From CAYLKS01 sp964384205 [NCBI: uncultured bacterium] (GTDB taxonomy: Bacteria; JAGOEH01), in contig CAYLKS010000031.1 of assembly GCA_964384205.1 (NCBI GenBank), forward strand, positions 1 through 36,762: a DNA stretch of 36,762 nt, given 5' to 3'. Every line of letters begins with the position of its first letter. The first letter of the stretch is position 1. Positions 1-8,500 of this stretch are shown here, piece by piece. The notes below the pieces were generated by a model. The model did not search any database. It saw only the letters and a program-made list of their open reading frames with translations, and had not been told where the DNA came from. The translations under genes were made by a program, and so were the position numbers.

Positions 1-1925
1 TATTTTTCTTCCCTTAATCCAAATAAATCACGATGGAATACTTTCGACTCTTTCGGATTTTTATTCTTAATAAATAATGCAATTGCTACGCCCTGACGAA
101 TATCAAAAACATTTTCATCTTTGCCGCCGTCTGGTGTGGTCTCTTTTTTCAAACTGTTACCGTGCAGATCGAGAATATAAATTTCATCAAAAGTTTTCAT
201 CAGACTTTGACGCATTCCGCGGAAGGTGGGATTATCCAGATAACTATGATTAGTGATCATACCCACAATACCATAGCCTGATTTTTGAATTTTCCACTGA
301 GCAAAACGCAGAAACTTCACGTAATCATCTTGCAACCATTTAGGGTTTTTCTCGCCAAGCGGTTTTCCGTCCACTTTATAATAACTTTGCACACCGTCAA
401 TATCTTCCTTGAGCAACCGTTCCGTCCATTTATTGATATTAGAAGATATACCGCTATAAGGCGGATTGCCTAAAATCACCAGTATTGGCTGTTCTTTTTT
501 AACTTTTCCAGCAAGATGGCTTTCTTCACTTAGCGCAGAAAGTCCCGGGATAGAAATCTGCTCAATTTCTTCCATTTCCAGTGTATTAGTCAAATAAAGT
601 TTAAATCGTTCATCTTCTGCCATTTTATAACCGAGTTCTTCAAAGATAAAACCCATCTTCAAATGTCCAATTGCATAAGGCGCCATCATAAGTTCAAAAG
701 CATAAAAATTTTTCAGAATAACCTGCTTGATCAATGTATGCAGACCGCCTTCGCCATATTTTTTTTTGAATTCATTAATAGCCAGTTGAATTGCTTCAGC
801 CGGGAAAGTCAAAGTCCCGCCTGCTGGATCGAGCAATTTTATCTCTTTGCTGGCAAGTCCGTCTGCCAATCCAAAATGTGATTTTAAAATAGAATGAATA
901 GCACGAACAATGTAACTGACCACAGGTTCAGGTGTGTAATAAACACCACGTCGTTCACGAATTTCAGGGTCATAGGTTGCCAGAAATGTCTCATAAAAAT
1001 GCAAGATCGGATCTTTACCTTTACCGGTGCTATGGTATTCATGCAGGATTTTATTAATATTAGCAACGTTTAATATTTCGGCAATATCATCTACAATAAT
1101 TTGCAGAGATTTGGGCGGGTCTTCCAAAGATATATAACGAAATATATCGCGCAATATACCGATGGTATGGGGAATATAATCAAAAGCAAGTCTTCTATTG
1201 AATTCGCCGTTTGCTCTGGTTCTTGCGGCAAAAAGTCCGTATGTTATAGTCTGCGCATAAAGATCGGCAAATTGTTTTTCTGTTAATGTTGCAATAAGAT
1301 ATTTTTTAAAGGCTTGATAAAAACCGATAATTTGTTTGTGCCCTTTGCTGCCATTTTCTTCCATTTCAACAGCAATAACTTCATCACGCAAGAAACGGGT
1401 GCGTTTAGCCAATTCAATTGCTAATGCTCGAGCAGATTGAACTTTTGGCAGAGAAAAAGAAAAAAATTTATCAAATAATTCTTTGAACTTATCGATATTC
1501 TCAAGTGGTGGCGCCATTTTTAATTTTTTAGCAATTATCGGGCGTCCAATCATTGCCTGTGCTACACGCTGCCCATCACGGTAAAGTCTAAATTCATAAA
1601 AATTTGTCAATATAACATTTGGAAAAGTAGATAAATAGCGTTCTAACTGCTCCGTTCCTTCGATATAATCCAGATTGGTTACCGATGGGTCTTTGGCTTC
1701 GATGTAACCGGTAATATGATTTTTTCCATCCCACACACGAAAATCAGGGTTTCCCGCTTCGGTCTTTTTAGGAAGAATAGTAATATCTATATTTTTGATA
1801 TTTTGAATTTCTGCATATTGTTTAATTAATTCATCAAGATGTTTGTAATAACTTTCCTCCCTGGCATCGCCGCGATTAAAAGTGGCGGTGAGCTTTTTAA
1901 GATATTGTTTTAGCAACTTTTCCAT
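1..1925 (-). CDS. Type IIG/ISP-like restriction-modification enzyme, 3'-truncated by window edge
   Basis: An uninterrupted minus-strand frame of 641 codons starts at the ATG at 1925, with AGGAGG just upstream, and runs off the left edge. Residues about 59-78 hold a PD-(D/E)XK nuclease pattern (P60-D61, then E76-A-K78). Next come a helical part, a YYTPEPVV segment, a methylase motif I (LLDPAGGT near residue 366, a variant of DPAxGTGxF) and the N6-adenine motif NPPY at about 487-490. Known single-chain enzymes with this order cut and methylate DNA using AdoMet. No helicase lies between nuclease and methylase, so it resembles Type IIG more than Type ISP. The target-recognition part would be beyond the edge. 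Codon use (CTG, CGC, GGC, ACC) is clearly richer in G and C than in neighbouring genes, which points to horizontal transfer. Activity is inferred; the variant motif I could mean a divergent enzyme. Confidence 0.88.
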   Translation of the reverse strand, partial: MEKLLKQYLKKLTATFNRGDAREESYYKHLDELIKQYAEIQNIKNIDITILPKKTEAGNPDFRVWDGKNHITGYIEAKDPSVTNLDYIEGTEQLERYLSTFPNVILTNFYEFRLYRDGQRVAQAMIGRPIIAKKLKMAPPLENIDKFKELFDKFFSFSLPKVQSARALAIELAKRTRFLRDEVIAVEMEENGSKGHKQIIGFYQAFKKYLIATLTEKQFADLYAQTITYGLFAARTRANGEFNRRLAFDYIPHTIGILRDIFRYISLEDPPKSLQIIVDDIAEILNVANINKILHEYHSTGKGKDPILHFYETFLATYDPEIRERRGVYYTPEPVVSYIVRAIHSILKSHFGLADGLASKEIKLLDPAGGTLTFPAEAIQLAINEFKKKYGEGGLHTLIKQVILKNFYAFELMMAPYAIGHLKMGFIFEELGYKMAEDERFKLYLTNTLEMEEIEQISIPGLSALSEESHLAGKVKKEQPILVILGNPPYSGISSNINKWTERLLKEDIDGVQSYYKVDGKPLGEKNPKWLQDDYVKFLRFAQWKIQKSGYGIVGMITNHSYLDNPTFRGMRQSLMKTFDEIYILDLHGNSLKKETTPDGGKDENVFDIRQGVAIALFIKNKNPKESKVFHRDLFGLREEK

Positions 1926-1958
1926 AAATCAGCCTCCTGAGTAATTTAATTATCAAGT

Positions 1959-1987
1959 AATATATATTCAATAAAATTTCCAATCAA
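1959..1987 (-). promoter_or_regulatory. Candidate sigma70-type promoter of the restriction-modification gene
   Basis: On the minus strand a TTGATT (1982-1987) is followed after 17 bases by TATATT (1959-1964). The predicted start would lie about 25-30 bases before the ATG at 1925, leaving room only for the AGGAGG ribosome site. Such elements arise easily in AT-rich DNA, so this is a candidate only. Confidence 0.4.
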
Positions 1988-2176
1988 TATGCCAATGCAA
2001 ATAACAAAAAATTTTCAAATACTTCCTCTATGTTGTGTTCTAATTGATATTTGTTGACTAAGGTATCTAAAATCCAGAATCTCAAAGCCCGGAACATTGA
2101 CAATCGCAGAAAGTAGCTCCCTTACTTGTTAATCCTGAGTTGTTAACCGTATCTTGAAATTATTTTAAACAGTAAC

Positions 2177-2198
2177 CCTTATTACAACGATAATAAGG
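2177..2198. repeat. 8-bp inverted repeat, possible hairpin or operator
   Basis: CCTTATTA and TAATAAGG are exact reverse complements separated by CAACGA. There is no downstream T-run, so an intrinsic terminator is unlikely. It could be a binding site or a chance palindrome. Confidence 0.35.
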
Positions 2199-2481
2199 AG
2201 CAAACATATTTTCTCATGCAAAAATTTTAATGTGTTTAATAATTTTGTCAAAATTCCTTGCACACTTTGTTTTCTAAAAATTTTCTAAAAAAAATAGTAA
2301 ATAAAATAGCTAATATTCTCTGATGCTTTTCAATCGTAAATTAATCCACATTAAAATATTTGTCAAGATAAGAATTTGCAATGGAAAATTTAATATTTTT
2401 ATTGCTGATATTGAAATAATTACTCCAAAAGTAAAAAACTGTATTATATAAAAGTTAAAAAATGTATAACATTCTCTTTTT

Positions 2482-3423
2482 TCAAAGCTTAAATTTCTGT
2501 GCCAATTCATTAGAAATATAATTGTCATACCCCATACATACTTCCTGAGAGAAAATAACTCCTATATTGACAATATTATCCCATATTTTTTCATTCACTG
2601 AGTCGAAATCATCCAATGAGATATTATGTTTATATACACTATATAAAACTCCTGCGTTAAAATTATCACCGGCGCCAATTGAACTAACTACTGAAATATG
2701 TGGAACTGAATAAGTTTTATGAAATTTAGAAGTAAATAAATGAATGGTATCCGGACCATTAGTTATTATCAATGCTTTTAAATTGAATTTTTTAAATAAT
2801 AAATTATAAATTTTTACAGGCTCTTTTTCATTATAAACAAAATAAAAATCATCTACTGAGCCTCTCAATACTGTTGCATGGGAAATATTTTCTTCTATAT
2901 TTTGCTTTAAAATATCAAGTTGAAACAAATGAGATTTTCTAAAATTTATATCATAATAAACTATACATTTTTTGTTTATAGCAAGCTGTAAAATTTTATT
3001 AATTTGCTCATGAATATTATTATCTATAGCAAAAAAAGAAGAAAGTGCAAGAATGTCGTTTTTTGTAAAATCTAAATTTTGATTAAAAATTATTCTCTCT
3101 GGAGCTGCTGGCATTTTTTTATAGAAATTGTATGAAGCTTCATTTTTTTCATCCAAAAATGCTAATGAAATGCCTGTTTGAGATTCTTTTTTATAAATAG
3201 TGATATAATCACATAAAATGTTATTTGAATGCAAAAAATTCAATATAAGATTCCCGGCAAGATCATCTGCTAATTCAGAAATAAAGTAAACAGGAAGTCC
3301 TAAACGCCCGAGACTAACAGAAGTATTTAACATTGAACCACCAGGGCGTGCCTTTTTTACCTCATTATTCTGAAATATTATGTCAAGAATAGTTTCTCCT
3401 AATGTAAATAATTTTCTTTTCAT
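2482..3423 (-). CDS. PfkB-family carbohydrate kinase (fructokinase-like)
   Basis: A ribokinase/PfkB-fold sugar kinase of 313 residues, expected to phosphorylate a sugar with ATP in the cytoplasm. The first PfkB signature is visible near the N-terminus (GGSMLNTSVSLGRLG). The catalytic C-terminal signature GAGDNFNAG contains the Asp that acts as base. I chose the ATG at 3423 because AAGGGAG lies a few bases upstream; an earlier in-frame ATG at 3444 has no such site and would add seven residues. Length is normal for the family. The substrate cannot be told from sequence; fructokinase is the closest general label. It is a stand-alone gene, divergent from the small gene at 3486, with only 62 bases between the two starts. 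Confidence 0.85.
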   Translation of the reverse strand: MKRKLFTLGETILDIIFQNNEVKKARPGGSMLNTSVSLGRLGLPVYFISELADDLAGNLILNFLHSNNILCDYITIYKKESQTGISLAFLDEKNEASYNFYKKMPAAPERIIFNQNLDFTKNDILALSSFFAIDNNIHEQINKILQLAINKKCIVYYDINFRKSHLFQLDILKQNIEENISHATVLRGSVDDFYFVYNEKEPVKIYNLLFKKFNLKALIITNGPDTIHLFTSKFHKTYSVPHISVVSSIGAGDNFNAGVLYSVYKHNISLDDFDSVNEKIWDNIVNIGVIFSQEVCMGYDNYISNELAQKFKL

Positions 3424-3485
3424 ATTTTCTCCCTTCTCAGGCATATTTAATGCATTTTTTAAAAAATATACAAAGGAGTTGCATT

Positions 3486-3680
3486 ATGAGGAAAAAATTC
3501 AATTTAATGCTTTACAATTTATTACAAATAAATGCATGGATAAGATGGAAAGCTCAAAAACCATTTAAAGCATGGGCACAAGAGTATTCTGAAATTTTTT
3601 CAAAAACATGGGAAAAATATTCCGGCGATATTGATAAAGTTCTTCAAACAATGGACTATATAGAAAATAAATCATATTAA
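3486..3680 (+). CDS. Small hypothetical protein, 64 residues
   Basis: The frame starts at an ATG placed seven bases after a strong AAAGGAG ribosome site, which is the main reason to accept it. The product is basic at the N-terminus (MRKKF) and unusually rich in aromatic residues, especially Trp (AWIRWKAQKPFKAWAQ). A more acidic, helix-like C-terminal half follows, ending in DYIENKSY. It has no signal peptide, no membrane segment and no family I recognise. It is surrounded by minus-strand genes: divergent from the PfkB kinase and convergent with lolA, whose stop codon overlaps its own (3677-3680). An amphipathic or nucleic-acid-associated small protein is possible, but nothing in the sequence fixes a role. 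Confidence 0.6.
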   Translation: MRKKFNLMLYNLLQINAWIRWKAQKPFKAWAQEYSEIFSKTWEKYSGDIDKVLQTMDYIENKSY

Positions 3681-4288
3681 TTCATTTTAATTTCCTCAAA
3701 ACCGAGTTCTCTTCTATAATGGAAAAAATATTTATCATATTTTATATTTTTATCAAATTTCTTAATTTTAATCGAAGTTTCAGTCTCATTATTATCGACA
3801 AAATCAATCTGGATAGGCTGCTTTTTCCTATTAATAACAATAGTAATTGTTTTAAAGGGTGCAATACTATTGTCTTCTGTTTTAGTTAAAACAAATTCAT
3901 ACTTTTTTTTGTCTAATTTTTTGGATTCTGTGACGTTATAAAAAGACAAAAAAGTAGAATCTAATAACAATAATTCTAAAGCATTCATATAATTAGATTT
4001 ATTTTTTATGATTATTTGTTTATTGCTGTAATCAAAATTATATATAAACTTGCCATCTGATAAAATCTTAGAATTTTCCGTTATAACTTTATACTTATTT
4101 GGTGATAAATAATAAAAATCTCCCTTTGAGCTTGCGTTTCTATTCAATAACTTATAAAATGTCTTTTCTTCAAATTTAATATGGACTTTCTCTATTTTTC
4201 TGAAAGAATTGTACCATTCATCAAAAGTTATATTTGCAAAAACAGATTTAATAATAAAAATTACCAACAATATAGACATCTTTTTCAT
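3677..4288 (-). CDS. LolA-like outer-membrane lipoprotein carrier protein
   Basis: A 203-residue secreted protein with a cleavable signal peptide (about residues 1-18, ending SVFA). The order of short motifs fits the LolA/LolB half-barrel: a helix with FRKIEKVHIKFEE, then GDFYYLSPNKYKV, then SDGKFIYNFDYSNKQIII. LolA ferries lipoproteins across the periplasm from the LolCDE exporter to the outer membrane. Divergence is high, so the family call rests on motif order, length and signal peptide. It lies 58 bases downstream of the ComM-like gene on the same strand with an AGAGG ribosome site, and is probably the last gene of that operon. Its stop overlaps that of the convergent small gene. Confidence 0.7.
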   Translation of the reverse strand: MKKMSILLVIFIIKSVFANITFDEWYNSFRKIEKVHIKFEEKTFYKLLNRNASSKGDFYYLSPNKYKVITENSKILSDGKFIYNFDYSNKQIIIKNKSNYMNALELLLLDSTFLSFYNVTESKKLDKKKYEFVLTKTEDNSIAPFKTITIVINRKKQPIQIDFVDNNETETSIKIKKFDKNIKYDKYFFHYRRELGFEEIKMN

Positions 4289-4346
4289 AGAACCTCTCTT
4301 TTTTTAATAATATTGCCATTAGTCTCTTTTTTGTCAGTTAGTTTTC

Positions 4347-5885
4347 TCATTGATACAAGTTTCTATCTAAACTTCTATATTGAATTGCCTCCCCTAAGTA
4401 TGCAGAATTAATAATTTCTGCATCTTCAAAATCAGCAATAGTTCTTGCAACTTTCAAAATTTTATGATATGCTCTTGGGGAAAGTTTCAATCCTTTCATT
4501 GCATTCTTAATAAAAAGCTTTGCGTCATCAGTTAAAACACAAAATTTATTAATCAATTTTGAAGGAATATATGCATTAAAATGAATATGGGGATGTTTTT
4601 TAAAACGTTCATTTTGAATTTGTCTGACAATTTCAATTTTTTCTCGAATTTCAGCAGAAGATACAGAATTTTTATTATCATCAGAAGTAATTTCATTAAT
4701 AGAAGCAGGAGGTACCTCAATATGAATATCAATTCTATCAAGAAGTGGGCCTGATATTTTACTTCTATATTTTGTTATTTGAGAAATAGTACAAGTGCAT
4801 TCGTGATTAGGATCTGTTAAATATCCGCAGGGGCAGGGATTCATTGCTGCGGCAAGTATAAATTTTGCTGGAAATGTAAGAGAAACAGAAGCACGAGAAA
4901 TTGTAACTATATTATCTTCTAATGGTTGTCTTAAAACTTCTAAAACATTTCTTCTAAACTCGGGCAATTCATCTAAAAAAAGCACTCCATTATGAGCGAG
5001 GCTAACTTCACCCGGTTTTGGAATAGCGCCACCGCCAATTAATCCTGCATCACTTATTGTATGATGAGGTGATCTAAATGGGCGGGATGTTATAATTGAC
5101 TGGTCGTCATTCAAATATCCGGCAGCTGAATATATTTTTGTTGTTTCTATTGCTTCTTCTAAAGACAATGATGGCAGTATGGTCGGAAGCCTCCTTGCAA
5201 GCATGGTTTTACCAGAACCGGGCGGTCCTATCATCAAAATATTATGCGCACCAGCGGCTGCAATTATTAATGCTCTTTTCGCTGTTTCCTGCCCTTTAAT
5301 ATCACTAAAATCTATATTATAAGAATTTATCACTTTTTCAAATGAATGATTTGTTTTTATATAAGGTTGTATTTGAATTTCTTCATTCAAAAATTGAACA
5401 ACTTCTTTCAAATGCGATACCGGGTATATCTCCACATCTTTAACTAATGAAGCCTCTTCTGCATTAATAGCAGGTAAAACTATTTTGTTAAAACCATAAT
5501 TTTTTATTGATGATACAATTGACAAAACTCCATTGACTTTTCTTATCTCGCCATTTAAAGCCAGCTCTCCAATAAATACTTTATCATGATAATTACCTTT
5601 TATTTGTCCATCAGAAGCTAAAATTCCAACTGCCATCGCAAGGTCTAATGCTGAACCTTCTTTTTTTAAATCAGCAGGTGCTAAATTTATCACTATTTTT
5701 TTTAAAGGAACACTAAAACCGCTGTTTTTTATAGCTGATACAACTCTTTCTTTACTCTCTTTTACAACAGTATCAGGAAGCCCTACAGTTTGAAAACCTG
5801 GCAATGATTTTCTAAGATCCGTTTCAACCTGGACAATATGTGCGTCTATTCCTAATAATGTACAGGAAAATAATCGTGAAACCAT
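4347..5885 (-). CDS. comM: ComM/YifB family Mg-chelatase-like AAA+ ATPase
   Basis: A full-length (512 residues) member of the YifB/ComM family. It has the N-terminal Lon-protease-like ChlI domain (LGIDAHIVQVETDL, LPGFQTVGLPDTVVKESKERV), then the AAA+ core with Walker A GPPGSGKT at 220-227 and a Walker B LFLDELPEF. A cysteine-rich CPCGY...CTCT insert and the C-terminal Mg-chelatase helical domain follow. In naturally competent bacteria ComM is a hexameric helicase promoting branch migration during integration of foreign DNA; in others the role is unclear. It lies one base beyond the end of the RNA methyltransferase gene, so the two are co-transcribed. No other competence gene is in the window. 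Confidence 0.93.
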   Translation of the reverse strand: MVSRLFSCTLLGIDAHIVQVETDLRKSLPGFQTVGLPDTVVKESKERVVSAIKNSGFSVPLKKIVINLAPADLKKEGSALDLAMAVGILASDGQIKGNYHDKVFIGELALNGEIRKVNGVLSIVSSIKNYGFNKIVLPAINAEEASLVKDVEIYPVSHLKEVVQFLNEEIQIQPYIKTNHSFEKVINSYNIDFSDIKGQETAKRALIIAAAGAHNILMIGPPGSGKTMLARRLPTILPSLSLEEAIETTKIYSAAGYLNDDQSIITSRPFRSPHHTISDAGLIGGGAIPKPGEVSLAHNGVLFLDELPEFRRNVLEVLRQPLEDNIVTISRASVSLTFPAKFILAAAMNPCPCGYLTDPNHECTCTISQITKYRSKISGPLLDRIDIHIEVPPASINEITSDDNKNSVSSAEIREKIEIVRQIQNERFKKHPHIHFNAYIPSKLINKFCVLTDDAKLFIKNAMKGLKLSPRAYHKILKVARTIADFEDAEIINSAYLGEAIQYRSLDRNLYQ

Positions 5886-5886
5886 T

Positions 5887-6399
5887 TTATTTCCTCATAT
5901 ATTGAGAATAAGTTTCATACAAAACTATGCCTGTTGCAACTGATACATTTAAAGAATTTTTTATGCCAAGCATTGGAATTTCTACAATTTCATTAGAATT
6001 TTCTAAAAATACCTCAGAAACTCCAACAATCTCATGCCCCAAAATCCATACACATGGAAATTTTAGTTCCACTGTATTAATTTCTTTACTTTTATTCGTT
6101 AATTCAAGCGAATAAATATAAAACCCCTCTTGCTTTAAGTGATTCAATAATTCAACTTTGTCAAGCCACTGTTGAGTTTCTATAAAATTTTCTGCACCTT
6201 TCGATGTTTTTAAAACTTTCTCATTATTAACATAGGGAGTAATTCCTAAAAAATGTATTTTCCGACAACCTAAAGCATCACAACTTCTTATAATAGAACC
6301 TACATTATAAGCACTACGAATATTATCCAATACAATTTCTACAGGCAATTTCCTTCTTACTTCATTTCTATCATTTTTAAAAACCAAAATCTTCTTCAT
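5887..6399 (-). CDS. TrmH/SpoU-family RNA 2'-O-methyltransferase
   Basis: A compact SPOUT methyltransferase, 170 residues from the ATG at 6399 (a TTG seven codons earlier is possible but less likely). All three SpoU motifs are present: IRSAYNVGSIIRSCDALG with the Asn and Arg of motif 1, a motif 2 WILGHEIVGVSE, and motif 3 IPMLGIKNSLNVSVATGI, which forms the AdoMet-binding knot. These enzymes methylate the ribose 2'-OH in tRNA or rRNA. There is no extra N-terminal substrate-binding domain, so the target (for example tRNA G18 or a wobble position) cannot be assigned. The start lies inside the end of greA (23-base overlap) and the stop abuts comM, showing tight operon packing. Confidence 0.88.
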   Translation of the reverse strand: MKKILVFKNDRNEVRRKLPVEIVLDNIRSAYNVGSIIRSCDALGCRKIHFLGITPYVNNEKVLKTSKGAENFIETQQWLDKVELLNHLKQEGFYIYSLELTNKSKEINTVELKFPCVWILGHEIVGVSEVFLENSNEIVEIPMLGIKNSLNVSVATGIVLYETYSQYMRK

Positions 6400-8500
6400 T
6401 AACTTTTTCAATTTTCTCAATTATATACTCATCTTCTCCAAGAGATATTTTATCATTAACCTTTTTCCCTATAATTTTCTGTATTGCAGGTGCAATATAA
6501 GAAAAAATATTCTTATCAGAATCTGCTTCCCATGGTCCAAGAATTGTAATTTTTTTAATATCATTGGTTTTTAAATCTTTTAAAGTTAATACTGTACCAA
6601 TACCAACTTTATCATCAGAAATTTTATCTAAATTTATAGCTCGCACTTTCTTTAATTGCCTATCTATCTCATTAACTTTTGCACTTAATAATCTTTGCTT
6701 TTCCCTTGCTGCCTTATATTCATAATTTTCCCTTAAATCACCATGTTCTCTTGCAGTTGCTATATCTTTTGAATTCTTGGGAAGCTCTACCTCAACAATA
6801 TGTTCCAGCTCTCTTCTTTTCTTCTCAATTGTTGTACTCAATGCAAAAAAGGTTTGCTCTTTCTCTTGTTTAAAAAGCTGAGGGAATCTCACTCTAATAA
6901 TACTCAAAATTTCTTTTTTCTGATAATTATCCAGTTTAGTAATAGAATTCAAAAAATTTATCAACTTTCTCATTTCCTCAGTAGTGGAATTAACAACACA
7001 TTTTTCAACAAAAAGAAAATTGTTTGCACTTAAAGTAGAAACACTTTTCTTCCATACTGACGGTTCATTAAAAAACACTATCATTTCTAAAAGTTTATAT
7101 AATAAATTAAAATTTAAATAATCCTTAAAATCTTCGTAAGCCATTGCCTTTCTTACAAACCATAAGAATTGGTGTGGATATTTACCATAGTTTTCTATAA
7201 AATTATTAATCATTTTTTTTATTACATCACTCTGATTAGCTTTTATTAAATCATTTAATATGTAATCATAATATTTATTTTCAGAAATAAAAAAGAAAAT
7301 TTCCTGATATAACTCAATCCAATTATCAAAGTTAGCTTTTATAAAATTAAGAATTTTAGTTGTTGTTTCAGGAATTTTCACAGATTTAATGGTTTCTGCT
7401 AATTTATCCTTATCCTGCAAAATAGACTTAAAATGTGCTTTAATGTCTTCGGGTATAACTTTGCTTTCAATATTAAAATACAATTCTATACTTCTCGGAG
7501 ATTCTTTTTTCATTTCTTCCCGTAAAATCCCCAGCAAAACATTTTTGAAATATTCTTTTGTTTCCTCATTATTAACATTTGCTTTTCTATATATTTCGAC
7601 TTTTTTATCAATTGGGGAGTTATCAAATAATTGAATAACATCCTTATCTATTTCTTCTTTATTTTCAACATATTTATAAGTTTTAGGAGAAGTCAATGAT
7701 ATTTTAATATTTTTATTCTTTTTTGCTATTGTTTGAGCTGTTTTCCAGAATTTTTCAATATCAGCTTTTGATGCTACTCCTTCTAATAAGCTTTTTATTT
7801 CTGTGGCTTTTAACTCTTTATTAGCACTTTTTAGTATTAAAATTAACAATTCTTCTTGTGAGGTTTCAAGCATCTGCTTTATTTTTTCTGGATTTTTAAA
7901 TTTAATATAAAGGAAATGGTCTTTTGTTATAGGTTTAAGGATATTTTCAGCAATTCTAAATTCCACAGAATAATTTTTTTGCTTTTCAAAATCCAAAATT
8001 ATCTTATTTAATTCAAAATTTATCTCTTTTGTTTCCCCGAAACCGAATCGCTCAAAATAAAAATATTTACCGGGGGTATATTTTATATATAGATTTAATT
8101 TTTCTATAGCATCTTTAATATAAACATTTTTATCATTTAATCCTGAATATTTAATATAATTATCAAAATCTGAAATATCTGAATATAAATTTTTATAAGC
8201 TTTAATAACAAAATCTCTATGTTTATCATATTTAATATAATAGGACGTAATTTTATCTGTAACTTTTAACACATAGTCCCATTCACCTGCTTTGCCAAAT
8301 TCTTCAATAGCAGTCAACAACAAATCAGATGCTCTTACTGCGCCATTTGCTCTTTTTCTAAGCTCATCTGAAATAAGATATAAAGTCTCCAGATCATTTC
8401 GATTTTCAATTAATTTCTCTAAAAAAATTTCATTTACTTTGTCAAAATTTTTCTCAGACAAAAATTGTCTAACTTCTGTTAAAAGCTGATTATTGCTCAT
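6377..8500 (-). CDS. greA: GreA-type transcription elongation factor with ~550-residue N-terminal extension
   Basis: The last ~155 of 707 residues form a complete GreA: the coiled coil with ATAREHGDLRENYEYKAA (acidic tip at about 587-592, whose Asp and Glu coordinate the Mg that stimulates RNA cleavage by stalled RNA polymerase), then the FKBP-like domain with GIGTVLTL and ITILGPWEAD. Ordinary GreA is about 160 residues. The ~550-residue N-terminal part is Lys/Glu-rich, predicted all-helical, and looks like a TPR/HEAT-type solenoid. Long GreA forms are known in chlamydiae and spirochaetes. The extension probably binds RNA polymerase or another partner, which is an inference. The start at 8500 follows GGAGTG and overlaps the end of the preceding gene, so translation is coupled. 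Confidence 0.9.
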   Translation of the reverse strand: MSNNQLLTEVRQFLSEKNFDKVNEIFLEKLIENRNDLETLYLISDELRKRANGAVRASDLLLTAIEEFGKAGEWDYVLKVTDKITSYYIKYDKHRDFVIKAYKNLYSDISDFDNYIKYSGLNDKNVYIKDAIEKLNLYIKYTPGKYFYFERFGFGETKEINFELNKIILDFEKQKNYSVEFRIAENILKPITKDHFLYIKFKNPEKIKQMLETSQEELLILILKSANKELKATEIKSLLEGVASKADIEKFWKTAQTIAKKNKNIKISLTSPKTYKYVENKEEIDKDVIQLFDNSPIDKKVEIYRKANVNNEETKEYFKNVLLGILREEMKKESPRSIELYFNIESKVIPEDIKAHFKSILQDKDKLAETIKSVKIPETTTKILNFIKANFDNWIELYQEIFFFISENKYYDYILNDLIKANQSDVIKKMINNFIENYGKYPHQFLWFVRKAMAYEDFKDYLNFNLLYKLLEMIVFFNEPSVWKKSVSTLSANNFLFVEKCVVNSTTEEMRKLINFLNSITKLDNYQKKEILSIIRVRFPQLFKQEKEQTFFALSTTIEKKRRELEHIVEVELPKNSKDIATAREHGDLRENYEYKAAREKQRLLSAKVNEIDRQLKKVRAINLDKISDDKVGIGTVLTLKDLKTNDIKKITILGPWEADSDKNIFSYIAPAIQKIIGKKVNDKISLGEDEYIIEKIEKVNEEDFGF

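Larger units (their letters stand above)
1926..2481. other. Gene-free stretch between restriction-modification gene and PfkB kinase
   Basis: No convincing coding frame, tRNA or array is seen in these 556 bases. The part at about 2040-2200 is less AT-rich than the rest. It contains a perfect 8-bp inverted repeat with a 6-base loop (2177-2198, CCTTATTA/TAATAAGG) without a T-tract. The stretch may be the boundary of the acquired segment. I see no integrase, att-like repeat or insertion-sequence end. Confidence 0.5.

Noticed and set aside
663-1286. Several short plus-strand and minus-strand frames in the first 1.3 kb
   Set aside because: They are in other frames of the continuous restriction-modification gene, whose frame is open over 641 codons with clear motifs.
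2310-2528. 72-residue hydrophobic minus-strand frame after the PfkB gene
   Set aside because: Overlaps the PfkB 3' end in another frame, has no ribosome site, and hydrophobicity is expected from T-rich DNA.
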